From contig OY970183.1 of the NCBI GenBank assembly GCA_963708155.1, positions 1,860,001 to 1,924,000 on the forward strand: DNA of 64,000 nucleotides, given 5' to 3'. The position numbers and the translations under genes were made by a program. Within the stretch, counting starts at the first letter, position 1, and each line of letters starts with the position of its first letter. The DNA comes from Methylovirgula sp963708155. GTDB taxonomy: Bacteria > Pseudomonadota > Alphaproteobacteria > Rhizobiales > Beijerinckiaceae. The notes under the pieces were generated by a model. It made no database searches, was not told the DNA's origin, and was given only the letters and a program-made list of their open reading frames with translations. Shown here piece by piece: positions 49,625 through 59,111 of the stretch.

Positions 49625-50773
49625 TTAGCCCAAAGGGGGACTGCGATTACCGCGTTCCAGTCCCGCGCTAAAAAACCTCATGACCGCGGTGACGCGCGGC
49701 GCGGCTAGATCGCCGTTCTCAATCGATCGAAGAAGAAGCGAAGTCTGAGCGAGACGCGTTGGGCCGATTCCGTCAGGCTCTGTTTGACCGTCTTGCGCAT
49801 CACGGGGACGCCTGAAACGAGGGTCGAAGCTCCGCTCGATATCCGCCTCGCGTGCGAGTTTGTAGTGCCGCACCATCTGCTGATAGCCCATCGGAGCCAG
49901 AGCGTCGCGCTGGACGATGCCCCTCTGCTTCAGGGCCTCGACCGTTCCGGCGTAGCCAAGCTCGATCATGCGGCGGGGGCCGATGGCATCGAATAGAATT
50001 TGCTGCCGGCGGCGGTCGAGGATCGATTTCCATCCACCGATCGAGTTGTTGTGAACCCGCGACGTCGCATGGATTTTGGGGTCGCCGAAGATACAATTCG
50101 GCCGCTCGCTCTTGCTGAAGGCGACCATGGACTGAATCAGGGATTCGTCCGCTTCGAGACCGATGTGGGGCAGCAGCCTTGCCAATTCCTGATGCGGTTC
50201 GCTGACCAGGTTCTCGTAATGAACGACGTGGACGGAGCCCATGCGCCGCTTGCGGAACTCGATGAGCCGGTCGAGGCCGACGGTTAGATCGAAAATCTCA
50301 GGCGCGTCCGTGCGCGAAGCCAGCATCTTCGCCAGATCCGTGCGCCAGGTCGTAAGGTAGGAAGCGGCGACATCCATCGGGTCGCGCCGCAGCCAGATGT
50401 AGCGGGCACGCGGAAAAACCGAGATGATGAAATCAAGGATCAGCGTATAGCGCGGTGTTTTATCGACGAAGATGGAAGCGCCGGTCTGCTTCAGATAATT
50501 TTGATAGACAGCGGTGGCCGCGCCGCGGGCACTAAGAATGAGCCCGTCACTTCCGAGAAACTGATCGACTGCGGAACCGACAAGCGTGCTGCCCGCGGGG
50601 TGGCGCGGCGAAACGCGGCCCAATTCGGCCAGCGCCAACATCAGCCAGGGTTCGGGCGGCGCCGTGATGGCGGGATGCCGGTCGAGCATCGTGGCGAGCA
50701 GCGTCGTGCCGGAGCGCGGAACGCCAAGCAGAAATACGAGCCCTTGGCCCTCGGCCCCAACCCGAAGAGTCAT
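49625..50773 (-). CDS. sulfotransferase family protein
   Basis: A 382-residue protein of the PAPS sulfotransferase superfamily. The 5'-phosphosulfate loop is VFLLGVPRSGTTLLATMLDR (residues 13-32). The 3'-phosphate region is ARYIWLRRDPMDVAASYLTT, and GDPKIHATSRVHNNSIGGWK corresponds to the C-terminal PAPS-contact segment. No signal peptide or membrane span. It probably sulfates a lipid or polysaccharide at the membrane, but the acceptor cannot be told. Intact and GC-rich, unlike the broken sulfotransferase at 58.3 kb. Confidence 0.87.
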   Translation of the reverse strand: MTLRVGAEGQGLVFLLGVPRSGTTLLATMLDRHPAITAPPEPWLMLALAELGRVSPRHPAGSTLVGSAVDQFLGSDGLILSARGAATAVYQNYLKQTGASIFVDKTPRYTLILDFIISVFPRARYIWLRRDPMDVAASYLTTWRTDLAKMLASRTDAPEIFDLTVGLDRLIEFRKRRMGSVHVVHYENLVSEPHQELARLLPHIGLEADESLIQSMVAFSKSERPNCIFGDPKIHATSRVHNNSIGGWKSILDRRRQQILFDAIGPRRMIELGYAGTVEALKQRGIVQRDALAPMGYQQMVRHYKLAREADIERSFDPRFRRPRDAQDGQTEPDGIGPTRLAQTSLLLRSIENGDLAAPRVTAVMRFFSAGLERGNRSPPLG

Positions 50774-51471
50774 CTTCTCGCCTTTGGCCGATTTTCGCCT
50801 TCGATTGGAAGGTATTCGGCTCGTGAATGGCTCAGTAAATCGTCCTTCAAACAGCTCCGGTTGAGCTAAAAAATTATCTCAACGCTCCCTAGCCAAGACT
50901 ATTTTTTTAAACTGACGAGAAGTCAATCTCTTGCGCGCATCAGGTGGCCTGGTGTTGCTTGAAATACACAGGCTTGTTACTGCGGCACGTCCCTGAGTTC
51001 GTCCGCAAAGTTTCGGCGCGCGGGCTAACGTGGCGCGCGATTTCTCGCGTGCGGCGCTGGAAGTCATGGATCGCAGCCTAGGACACCGCTAAATTCCGCG
51101 AGCCTGCAGCTGTTCGGCGTTGCACAAACGAACGAACGCAAAAGCGCAGTTCGTCATCGCCGCCACGGACGCGTCTCTGAGCGGTTCGAGGACGAAGCCG
51201 AATGCGAGCGCCCTTGCTTGCGCTCGCACACCGAGGATCTGTAGTAGCGAAGTTTCTTGCACTCCAGGCGCTTCAAGGCTCAAATCTAGCCCGTTCGCCC
51301 CGCGTCGTTCCACGTCGCGCGGCCGGTGCCTATTGCCGGTGCTGTAAAAACAAGCAAAAACATTTATATTTATGAGATTGGAACACCAGCGGCTGTTTCA
51401 GCGGCATGGGCTCGCAGATGAAGAGCCGATTGCGCGGGCTTCAGGGGTCTCAAAATTGATTGAGGAGCACA
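50774..51471. other. intergenic region at the edge of the accessory patch
   Basis: About 700 bases with no convincing gene. Composition drops around 50870-50930 and 51350-51460 (AT-rich tracts such as aaacatttatatttatg), which suggests the border of transferred DNA and may hold promoters. Frames of 60-75 residues here lack starts with ribosome sites or recognisable motifs. Confidence 0.4.
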
Positions 51472-51982
51472 ATGGCCGAGCCTGGAGCGACGTATGATTT
51501 TGGGTCGGCAAGCCTCCCGCTCATTTCATTCGTGGTCACGAACTATAATTACGGAGAATTTCTCCATAGATGTCTCGAAGTCGATCTTCAATCAAAGGTA
51601 TCCGAATATCGAGTGTGTTTTGGTCGACGATGCTTCGACCGATAATTCCGTAGAAATTGCAAAAGCGATCGAGCCACCGCCGCACAGATGTTTTTCATTG
51701 GTGGTGAATTCAAAGAACCTGGGCCAGACGCAGGCCTGTATCGAAGGGTTCGAGAGAACAAGCGGCGCGTATGTCGCTTTTATCGACGCGGATGACGAGC
51801 TGGATCCGGATTACGCTCTGGCCCATATTTGGGCTCATTTCTCCAGTCGAAGAGCGATTGGCTTCAGCTCTTGCGATCTGGCGGTCTGTGTGAACGGCGA
51901 GATCGTTTCGCGTACCTCGCTCGATCATTTTTCTCTAAAGCGCGAGACAGAGCCGCGGGATGCTCGGAAACGCGCGCTTTAA
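51472..51982 (+). pseudogene. glycosyltransferase family 2, frameshifted and truncated
   Basis: The start MAEPGATYDFGSASLPLISF with VVTNYNYGEFLHRCLE is a GT2 N-terminus. A surplus base near 51582 moves the frame; then SIFNQRYPNIECVLVDDAST (D-D of the nucleotide site), NLGQTQACIEGFERTSGAYV and AFIDADDELDPDYALAHIWA (D-x-D motif) follow. It stops at ~170 residues with a non-family tail (RETEPRDARKRAL), although GT2 enzymes have at least ~230, so the 3' part is also lost. Preceded by GAGGAG. Remnant of a surface-polysaccharide gene. Confidence 0.8.
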
Positions 51983-52128
51983 CTCCGCGCGTTGCGTTGA
52001 CGCCGGATCTCCTTCCGGGAGCGCTCGCACGGCAGGGAGAGGCCCCGTTCTCACGCCGGGCGCAAACTCGTTAGATTGTTGCTAAGAGTTTAAGCCTATA
52101 TACCGGTCTTTCAGTTTGGAGGATCGAA

Positions 52129-52356
52129 ATGGCGAAGAAGACAACGAAAAAGAAAGTCGCTGCGAAGAAGACCGCCGCGCCCAAAACAGCGCGCCGCGTC
52201 ATCAAGCCGTGGACGAAGGACGATATCCGCGCTCTCAAGGCACATTCCAAAGCCAGGACGCCCGTCGCCAAGATTTCAAAAGAGTTGAAGCGGACGGTTG
52301 GCGCGTTGCGGCGCCGCGCGGGCATCATCGGCATTGGACTGGGCGAGCACCGCTAG
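52129..52356 (+). CDS. small basic helix-turn-helix-like protein with lysine-rich tail
   Basis: A 75-residue protein. The N-terminal ~22 residues are Lys/Ala-rich (MAKKTTKKKVAAKKTAAPK), as in histone-H1-like tails. Residues 25-75 (KPWTKDDIRALKAHSKARTP, KISKELKRTVGALRRRAGII) resemble a Myb/SANT or sigma-4-like HTH: W-T-x-x-D-x-x-x-L-x-x-x, then I-A/S-x-x-L-x-R-T-x-G-A-L-R-x-R-A. Probably nucleic-acid binding (inference). A GGAGG ribosome site lies at good spacing. Similar small proteins are widespread in rhizobia. Confidence 0.7.
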   Translation: MAKKTTKKKVAAKKTAAPKTARRVIKPWTKDDIRALKAHSKARTPVAKISKELKRTVGALRRRAGIIGIGLGEHR

Positions 52357-52357
52357 G

Positions 52358-52726
52358 TCACTCTTGCTCCAGTGGCAGATCTTTTGTCAGCCACTGAGCG
52401 ATGTCCGCGGCCTCGTTGTCCGGAAAAATATACGTCAGCCAACCGAGGCCCGGATCGCGGATCGAAAGCATCCGGCCGTCGGGATAGCGGGCCTCGGGCG
52501 TCAGCCAGGCCGGATCTACGACGGGATCGCTCGAGTTCTCGTCGAGGTCTGAAGCGACGGGCTGAACAAGAAGCGCGCGATTTTTGGCGAGATCGCGAAT
52601 GAGAGCGTCGGTTTGCGCGGGCGAGAGGGCAATGCTGCCCGCGGCCGCGCCGTTTTGCCATGCCTCCAAAATGATATTGAGCCGCGCAACGTCGATATGA
52701 ACTTTGAATTCCGTCGAATTTGGCAT
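52358..52726 (-). CDS. hypothetical protein
   Basis: A 122-residue soluble protein starting MPNSTEFKVHIDVARLNIIL. It ends DIAQWLTKDLPLEQE. The ATG at 52726 is preceded by AGGAAA; a longer frame to 52843 adds polar sequence of doubtful coding value. Trp- and Pro-rich central part (VVDPAWLTPEARYPDGRMLS and DPGLGWLTYIFPDNEAADIA) suggests a small alpha/beta domain, but no family is recognised. Its stop nearly touches the stop of the small HTH gene (convergent). Confidence 0.55.
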   Translation of the reverse strand: MPNSTEFKVHIDVARLNIILEAWQNGAAAGSIALSPAQTDALIRDLAKNRALLVQPVASDLDENSSDPVVDPAWLTPEARYPDGRMLSIRDPGLGWLTYIFPDNEAADIAQWLTKDLPLEQE

Positions 52727-52963
52727 TTCGATTTCCTGTTGCTGTTCCGGGCGCCGCGAGAGGCGAACAATATTCGCCCCTGCTTCGATTTCCGGTTCTT
52801 CAATTTCGTCGCGACATCGCGCTTGTAGGCGCGCGGCATTCACGGCGCAATCGCGCCGGCGCGGCTATCGTTCCTGAAAAATTGTGTCAGCGGCGCGACT
52901 TCAAAATTTGCGGTAAGGTCGGGACGCGTCATTGACGCGATGCAAATGCGAAAGGGGTTCGCG

Positions 52964-54004
52964 ATGCCGAAACCTTGCATTTTCTCAGGGATCAGCCGCC
53001 GCGGCCTTCTCGGCGCTCTGACGCTGCTTCCGGGGCTGTCCGAATCGCTTCTTTTCGATTCACGCCCGGCGCAGGCCGCGGTGTCGGGCGATCCCTTGCC
53101 ATCCTGGAACGATGGCGCGGCGAAGCGCTCGATCAAGGATTTCGTCGAGAGGGTAACGCGGGAAGGCTCGGCGGATTTTGTGCCGGGCGCCGCCCGCATC
53201 GCGACGTTCGACAATGACGGAACCTTATGGGTTGAGCATCCGATGTACACCCAGATGGCTTTCGCGCTTGATCGCGTTAAAGCGCTGGCGCCCCAGCATC
53301 CGGAATGGAAAGACAAACAGCCGTTCAAGGCCGCGCTTGAAGGGGACATGAAAGCCCTCGCCGCGTCCGGCGAGCGCGGCATGGCGGAACTGGTCATGGC
53401 CACCCATGCCGGGATGACCACCAAGGAATTTGAGAAGATCGTCCGCGACTGGTTCGTCACGGCGCGCCACCCGAGGTTCAAGCGCCCCTATATCGAACTT
53501 TCGTACCAGCCGATGATCGAGCTGCTGGCGTACCTGCGCGCCAATGGTTTCAAGACCTATATCGTCTCCGGCGGCGGCATCGAGTTCATGCGGCCGATCA
53601 GCGAGCGCGTCTACGGCGTTCCGCCGGAACAGGTCATCGGATCGTCGATAAAGACGCGGTTCGAGATGCGCGATGGCAGACCCGAGCTTCTGCGTTTGCC
53701 GGAAATAGATTTCGTCAATGACAAAGGCGGCAAGCCCGTCGGCATCAACGAGTTCATTGGCCGCCGCCCCATCGCGGCGTTCGGCAATTCGGACGGCGAC
53801 CTTGAGATGCTGCAATGGACGACCTTCACCGGAGGCGTCAGCCTGGGGCTGATCGTGCATCACACCGATGCGGTGCGCGAATACGCCTACGACAGGAACA
53901 CATCCTTCGGGCGGCTCGACAAGGCTCTCGATGCCGCGGCAATTAACAAGTGGACCGTCGTCGATATGAAGGACGACTGGAAGCGCATTTTCGCTTTTCA
54001 GTAA
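52964..54004 (+). CDS. HAD-superfamily phosphatase, Tat-exported
   Basis: A 346-residue protein with a Tat-type signal (SGISRRGLLGALTLLPGLSE). HAD motif I is IATFDNDGTLWVEHPMYTQM (D-x-D-G-T), motif II YIVSGGGIEFMRPISERVYG (S-G), and motif IV PIAAFGNSDGDLEMLQWT (G-N/D-x3-D). The C1-type helical cap lies between I and II. The FDNDGTLW variant marks the periplasmic or secreted phosphoserine-phosphatase-like HAD group. Substrate is unknown; a periplasmic phosphomonoesterase is likely. The upstream Met at 52940 would add eight residues. Confidence 0.87.
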   Translation: MPKPCIFSGISRRGLLGALTLLPGLSESLLFDSRPAQAAVSGDPLPSWNDGAAKRSIKDFVERVTREGSADFVPGAARIATFDNDGTLWVEHPMYTQMAFALDRVKALAPQHPEWKDKQPFKAALEGDMKALAASGERGMAELVMATHAGMTTKEFEKIVRDWFVTARHPRFKRPYIELSYQPMIELLAYLRANGFKTYIVSGGGIEFMRPISERVYGVPPEQVIGSSIKTRFEMRDGRPELLRLPEIDFVNDKGGKPVGINEFIGRRPIAAFGNSDGDLEMLQWTTFTGGVSLGLIVHHTDAVREYAYDRNTSFGRLDKALDAAAINKWTVVDMKDDWKRIFAFQ

Positions 54005-54275
54005 CAGCGCTCAAGCGAATTTGGGGCTCGTCCAGCATCCGCAGCAATTTGCTTTTGCCCGGAAAAGCACCCGCAGCGCGCCCTCTTTAAATACTTTGGT
54101 TAATGCCCAATTCGATCAATGTCCTACGATCTTTTAGCGGGAACGCGGCATCTGCTTTCGCGCACGCCGCTGCCGAAAACGAATTCCGAATTTGGCAATT
54201 GTATAGACAAAGCTGATCTTCGGTTGTAACTAATATTTTATGCATCTCTAAGTTTCTTTTTAGCAAAATTGTTCA
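54005..54275. other. AT-rich intergenic region entering the accessory patch
   Basis: About 270 bases whose AT content rises sharply towards the next gene (for example tgtaactaatattttatgc near 54222-54245). No gene seen. It marks the passage from core-like DNA to the lower-GC glycosyltransferase/methyltransferase patch and probably contains its promoter. Confidence 0.4.
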
Positions 54276-55643
54276 GTGTACAGAGTGGGGGTGGCCGATT
54301 TGAACATCTCAAACAATCCCCTTTCAAACGGCCAGCAATACGGAGGACGTAGCTATGCTCCTAGGGGCGCTGTTGTCATTGCGGCGCCTTGGCCCCGCTC
54401 GGGCAGCTCCAATATTTTCGAAGCTCAAACATCCTTCTTTGCGAAGGCAGGCTTAGAAGTCGCGTTGCTCGTCGGACCATGCGATTACTGGCATAGCGAG
54501 TACAACGCTCAACTACAAGCTGACGTACAGGAAGGATACAACTGGCCGAGCGTCAAGCATCTTTCTTGGGCATCGTTCGGCCGCAACGTGCGAAGCGCAA
54601 AGATAAAGGGATGGTTGCGGTGGATCCTTGCTGGCAGGGATAGTGAGCTGAACATTCAATCTCGGATGGCCTGCGAAACGTCATTCACGGAAGGGTTTAA
54701 GCGGTTTCTTCTTACCGCCGATATTGAATTCATCTACGCAAATCACGTATTCCAAGTTGGGCTCGCGGAGAAGGTTGCCAAGTTCCTCGTCTTGGCTTCG
54801 CGCAAGCGTCCGCAAATAATCGTGGAGAGCCATGACGTTCAATCTACGGTAAACGTCAAGGCGTGGAGAAAAAACACCTTCTCACGTGCGCCAGACGTAT
54901 ATCAGCAGCTAGTCCACGATGAAGTGTCGTTGCTGTCGAAAGCGGATAAGATTACGCATCTCAGCGCACAAGATATGGACTTCTTCTGCAAATTTCTTCC
55001 CAGAGACAATCAGTTCCTCGTGCTGCCAACATTGTCCCCCGCTACTGAACGTGAGCTTATGTCACTTCGCGGGAGCGGCTCCAAAAAATTGATCGACTTT
55101 CTTTTTGTCGGCAATAATCACACGGGCAACGTGCTTAGCTTGAAGTGGTTCTTCGAGCACGTATTGCCGCATTTAGGGGACGACGTATCAATCTGTATTG
55201 TGGGTTCGATAAAGGACCACTTCAAGTACAATGAACTGGCTCTTTATGAGAAACACGAAGCCCTGTTCGTAGGTGAGGCTCCGGACATTACTCCGTTTTA
55301 TAACTCGGCGCGGGTGATAATCATTCCAGTTATGTTCGGAACGGGCGTGTCAATAAAATTTGTAGAGGCAATGTGCATGGGTAAACCCATAGTGGCCTCT
55401 CAGCTCGCCTTTCGCGGCCTGCCCGAGACGCTGGCTGCCCAATTGCACCTTAAGGCTCACAGCACTCCGGTCGGTTTCGCCAATGCAATGCTGGAGACCC
55501 TCAAAAACGCAGAGACTATTGGCTCTAAGTATTCGAATTTCTACGATCAGCATCTCTCTCTTAAGTGCTTCTACAATTCGTTATCGCGGGTGACGGGGCT
55601 TGACGTGCTTGGGCTCCAGAAAGAGGTCTATGTCCGACAGTAA
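54276..55643 (+). CDS. glycosyltransferase (GT4-type, group 1)
   Basis: A 455-residue protein. The N-terminal Rossmann half contains VVIAAPWPRSGSSNIFEAQT and RPQIIVESHDVQSTVNVKAW; the C-terminal half has DFLFVGNNHTGNVLSLKWFF, VSICIVGSI, LFVGEAPDITPFYNSARVII and IPVMFGTGVSIKFVEAMCMG followed by KPIVAS (the E-x7-E-like donor site of GT-B enzymes: F-G-T-G-x-x-x-K-x-x-E-A). Base composition is lower in GC than flanking core genes. The initiation codon is probably GTG at 54276 or 54288. Directly after its TAA, in the same frame, a methyltransferase domain without a start codon follows. Confidence 0.82.
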   Translation: MYRVGVADLNISNNPLSNGQQYGGRSYAPRGAVVIAAPWPRSGSSNIFEAQTSFFAKAGLEVALLVGPCDYWHSEYNAQLQADVQEGYNWPSVKHLSWASFGRNVRSAKIKGWLRWILAGRDSELNIQSRMACETSFTEGFKRFLLTADIEFIYANHVFQVGLAEKVAKFLVLASRKRPQIIVESHDVQSTVNVKAWRKNTFSRAPDVYQQLVHDEVSLLSKADKITHLSAQDMDFFCKFLPRDNQFLVLPTLSPATERELMSLRGSGSKKLIDFLFVGNNHTGNVLSLKWFFEHVLPHLGDDVSICIVGSIKDHFKYNELALYEKHEALFVGEAPDITPFYNSARVIIIPVMFGTGVSIKFVEAMCMGKPIVASQLAFRGLPETLAAQLHLKAHSTPVGFANAMLETLKNAETIGSKYSNFYDQHLSLKCFYNSLSRVTGLDVLGLQKEVYVRQ

Positions 55644-56310
55644 GGGTCAATCGTAGCAGACATTGAAAAATACCAGGACGACCGCGGAGGCGAGCACCGT
55701 GCCGGTACCCTGACAAGCGGACCCTTCAGCACCATCCAGTGGTATCTCCAAGAATATTACCGCGGGCGCCCCTTGCGCATCATCGAAACGGGATGCGGCG
55801 CGTCGACAATACTTTTTTCTCGCAGTGCAGAGAGAGTGCACACCTTCTGCTATGATGATCGTGCTTCGGCCAACTCAAGGTTTCCTTCGTGACCGAGTGC
55901 CCGCTGTTCCGGCAAGAGAACGTCGAATGGGTTTTTGGCCCCACGCAGATAACTGCGCCGAGGTTCATCACGTCGGAAGCTGTCGATATTGTGCTTATCG
56001 ACGGGCCGCATGGATATCCATTCCCCGAACTTGAATTCTATTATTTTTACAGGCTCCTGCGACCTGGCTCGATCCTGATAATTGATGACATTCATATTCC
56101 GACCATCAAAAATTTGTTCGATTTTTTTGTCTCAAGACGACATGTTCTATCTGCATCAAATCTCGGGAACGACAGCCTTCTTTGTTCGCACGCAGGCACC
56201 CATGCGCGACCCGGAAGGCGATGATTGGTGGTTACAGAGGTACAACTTGCAGAGATTTCCTGCATGGAACCCGCGTCTTCACAATGCACGATACAAATTA
56301 CCTTTGCGCC
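55644..56310 (+). pseudogene. class I methyltransferase domain, no start codon and frameshifted
   Basis: In frame with, and directly after, the glycosyltransferase stop codon: EKYQDDRGGEHRAGTLTSGP, FSTIQWYLQEYYRGRPLRII and ETGCGASTILFSRSAERVHT (E-x-G-x-G-x-S, SAM motif I). A frame change near 55885 leads to LFRQENVEWVFGPTQITAPR, VDIVLIDGPHGYPFPELEFY (D-G-x-H-x-Y/F-P) and YRLLRPGSILIIDDIHIPTI; another near 56130 leads to DDMFYLHQISGTTAFFVRTQ. The IDGPHGYPxPxxD layout marks a small-molecule or sugar methyltransferase. No ATG/GTG/TTG with a ribosome site precedes it, so it may once have been the second domain of the upstream protein. Confidence 0.7.
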
Positions 56311-56815
56311 TTTCGTTCGAAGGTAACTCGACGAACCTTGAGCATTTGTCCCCGCGTGGCTTCATCTTTCTAGATGGTCGGCTGATGTCGGAGGGAGCGC
56401 TATCCTCGAATTCGTCTGCCAATTGAGTGGCCGGGGTCTTGCGAGATAAGCGTTGAACTTGTCGTTGAGTTCGTCGCCCCTCAACAACGCGCTGATGCCG
56501 GGTTCGAATTCTTTCTCAACGGGGCCTATGTCTCGACCCATAGATCGAGCGATCGAGGACCTATAGCTGTCTCCACCAACGTCATGCAGTCTTCCGATCT
56601 GCGGTACGTCGAGCTTAAATTCCACAATTTTGGACTCATGTACGCGGATCAAATTAAGGGGTTTCCCTCCGCATATTTTGATCGCCGTGAACCCAACGTA
56701 TTCATAAATTCGATTTCCTTGCGCCAGCTAAACCAAGAGAACAGCGACGGAGTGTTAATTTGCACGCCGGGCAAATCGTCGAATTTACCTACGAGGACCA
56801 ACCTATTTTTTTCTT
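56311..56815 (+). other. unassigned beta-rich coding remnant
   Basis: Read through two frames, this gives a sequence with protein-like character: SFEGNSTNLEHLSPRGFIFL, RLPIEWPGSCEISVELVVEF, GFEFFLNGAYVSTHRSSDRG, LKFHNFGLMYADQIKGFPSA. The alternating hydrophobic pattern suggests a beta-sandwich, as found between catalytic domains in large surface-glycan synthesis proteins. No family recognised. It has no start of its own and ends near 56815, overlapping the FkbM-like frame that begins at 56760. Confidence 0.4.
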
Positions 56816-57434
56816 CGTAGATCAGCCAGACGGCAGCGTTCAATCATCCCACGCGGTTGGTCACTTCTACGAAGAAGAAGACCTAAACATGATCAAACAG
56901 CACCTTGGAGCGGGAGCGCGCATTATCGACGTCGGAGCGAATGTGGGCAACATCTCGTTTATTTCTCAAAGGTCATGGGTGCAGGGAAATAATTCCGGTA
57001 AATCCTGTCCAAGGGCTTCCAAATTACTCAAGCTGAACGCGGCATTGAACGGCGTTTCGGGTTTGGATTTTTCACTATTGGGCGTTGCGTTGGGTGACAA
57101 CGCGTCGCCTGGTTTATTGGGGACCTTAGGCCTCAAAAATCTGCGGGAACCGAATGCGGATGATGCGGACGGAGGAGTAATCATAAGAAGAGGCGATGAT
57201 CTGTTTCGAAGGCGTCAGTGCGACTTCATCAGAATAGATGTTAAGGGGCACGAATTCGAGATCCTTCGAAGCCTCTCTCAAACAATTGATGGATGGTCCC
57301 CGGTGGTGTTTGTCAAGGCGACTGGCATGCACAAGGACAATGTACTGCGATTTATGCGGAAACTTAAATACAGGGTCAAGGAAGAGCGCGTTCGCGATGC
57401 AGGTGTTACAAACCTGTTGTTGCGCCGCGATTAA
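56760..57434 (+). CDS. FkbM-type methyltransferase, internally frame-disturbed
   Basis: A 224-residue open frame. EEDLNMIKQHLGAGARIIDV with GANVGN is SAM motif I of the FkbM family. LLKLNAALNGVSGLDFSLLG, GVALGDNASPGLLGTLGLKN and CDFIRIDVKGHEFEILRSLS (D-V/I-x-G-x-E) are further family motifs. The segment between about residues 68 and 85 (SFISQRSWVQGNNSGKSCPR) is not family-like; a shifted frame there gives KVMGAGK then IIPVNPV, so two compensating indels are likely. Start is TTG at 56760. FkbM enzymes O-methylate sugars or polyketides. Part of the broken surface-glycan patch. Confidence 0.75.
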   Translation: MHAGQIVEFTYEDQPIFFFVDQPDGSVQSSHAVGHFYEEEDLNMIKQHLGAGARIIDVGANVGNISFISQRSWVQGNNSGKSCPRASKLLKLNAALNGVSGLDFSLLGVALGDNASPGLLGTLGLKNLREPNADDADGGVIIRRGDDLFRRRQCDFIRIDVKGHEFEILRSLSQTIDGWSPVVFVKATGMHKDNVLRFMRKLKYRVKEERVRDAGVTNLLLRRD

Positions 57435-57504
57435 CTCTCTCAGGCAATTACCTCTCTTTTTCCCACAAACAGGACGCCTGAGGTCATTTTTGGAGTGAAC
57501 TAAT

Positions 57505-58204
57505 ATGGAGTCAGCAGCTGGCCCTAAAGCGTTGTGGCAGTTTAACTCGGAGCGCGACAAGCTCTTTGCGCTGGAAGTCAATGACGAGAGTGAGGTGGAA
57601 AATCTGGATGCCATCGTAAAATCAAGGCATGCGCGAGCGGATCGCATTATCAACCTGTTGAGGATTGGCTCCGACGACGTTGTTCTCGATCTCGGATCGG
57701 GGCTCGGTTTTGTCGCGGAAAAAATCGCCCCACGATGTAGTTATCTCCACTGCGCAGATATAAGTCCGCTCTTCCTTACAAGATTGCCGTAACCGGCTAA
57801 CGTCATTCAAAAATGTCGAATTCCATCTATTATCTTACGCGGATCTCGCGCCGCTGCTTGGCAAGGGAATTTCTCGCGTCTACAGCACTTTGCTCTTTAT
57901 CCATTTCAACTTTTACGATTTCACTCTGTATCTTCGGGAGCTGCATCGGTTACTCCCGCCGGGAGGGTTGCTGTTCTTCGATTTCAATGATGGAGATAAA
58001 TTCTTATATGGAAATCAAGAAGATAGCTTTAACAAGCATCTCGAGCTATACGCCGCGAACCGATTAAGCTGGATTTTCGAATGCATGCACATGTTCTCAC
58101 TTACGGTGCTTCGCAACGTCGTGGACCAGATTGGGTTTGAAATTCTCCAAATCAATCCGTCGCGAACAGCCTTCACTGAGATAGTGCTTAGAAAAAGAGA
58201 TTAG
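57505..58204 (+). pseudogene. class I SAM-dependent methyltransferase, frameshifted
   Basis: The first 95 residues (MESAAGPKALWQFNSERDKL to ADISPLFL) carry SAM motif I in DDVVLDLGSGLGFVAEKIAP and motif II Asp in YLHCADIS. The frame ends at 57790. After a shift, VYSTLLFIHFNFYDFTLYLR, ELHRLLPPGGLLFFDFNDGD (motif IV/post, P-G-G) and TVLRNVVDQIGFEILQINPS complete an ordinary ~230-residue methyltransferase that ends at 58204. Two or more indels separate the halves. Upstream lies a TGGAGTG ribosome-type site. Acceptor unknown. Confidence 0.75.
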
Positions 58205-58271
58205 AACACGGATTGTGGCAGAAACTCCCAGGGCGATAACATAGGCCGACTTTATTTCTAGGCACGAAATT

Positions 58272-58897
58272 ATGGTTCATATTTTCGAATTTAAGTCTCC
58301 ACCGTACGGGCACGCAAAGCACGCATGACCTGTTCAGGAGGGTCGGCATAAAGACAATTCACTGGCCTTCGAGAGTGGACGAAATCGACTATGAAGGGAG
58401 AACAGCGGGTAGGGAATCCGATTTGGATTTCGTCGCGCAGGTGCTTGTGCCCGTATTCGACGATTACGTTGAAATTAGCGATGTTCCCATCCCAGCTTTG
58501 TACCGCCAACTGGCCCGTAGATATCCACAGCTCAATTCTATATGATGGTTAGGTCGCGTCTTCGTGGCTGAATTCCGTGCGGCGCCATATTGGGGGCAGA
58601 AACTTCGATCCGTTCGAGAAAGTTCTCTATTGGCAATTCTTCGCGCAACGCCCGCTAGCGGTTAACCAGATTTCTGATGCTGAGTTAATTCAATTTCATG
58701 AGTGGCATCATCATACGGTTTCGAGCTTTTTCGGATCCAGCTCGCAATTCCATCTTCTGCAATTGGAAGATCCTTCTAACAGTGTCAAATTGTGCGGCCT
58801 TTGTGACGTTACGCCCGTTCCGATGCGCATCGTTGATTATGCACTCGGGCACGATGCAACGCTTGAACCCGACTTGATCAAAGCGAAATTTTGCTGA
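58272..58897 (+). pseudogene. sulfotransferase-like protein, frameshifted
   Basis: Pieces in order: MVHIF, then after a shift NLSLHRTGTQSTHDLFRRVG (the R-T-G-T-x-S/T phosphosulfate loop) and IKTIHWPSRVDEIDYEG, VFDDYVEISDVPIPALYRQL, ARRYPQLNSIY; after a further shift VASSWLNSVRRHIGGRNFDP and QFHEWHHHTVSSFFGSSSQF with HLLQLEDPSNSVKLCGLCDV. The whole matches the layout of small bacterial sulfotransferases (R-x-x-x-S-W, then Y/W-x-x-H-x-x-x-V-x-x-F-F). The plausible total length is ~210 residues. Lies at the right end of the degraded patch. Confidence 0.65.
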
Positions 58898-59111
58898 TCC
58901 GAAGGGCCTCGCGTTCAGGCCGTAAGTTGCAAGCTTCTTGGGCGGCCACTTCGGAGCAGAGTGTTGCTCCTCCGCTGCCCGAGGGGTCGCCCATGCGAGA
59001 GCCTATCCGCGCGTCAGAAACTTGAAATGTCCCCCATCCGTTTTGGCAGGAATTGCGTCGGGAAAAGTCGGCTGCCACAGCTCCAGCGTCACCAAGCCGC
59101 TCCGAGAGGCG

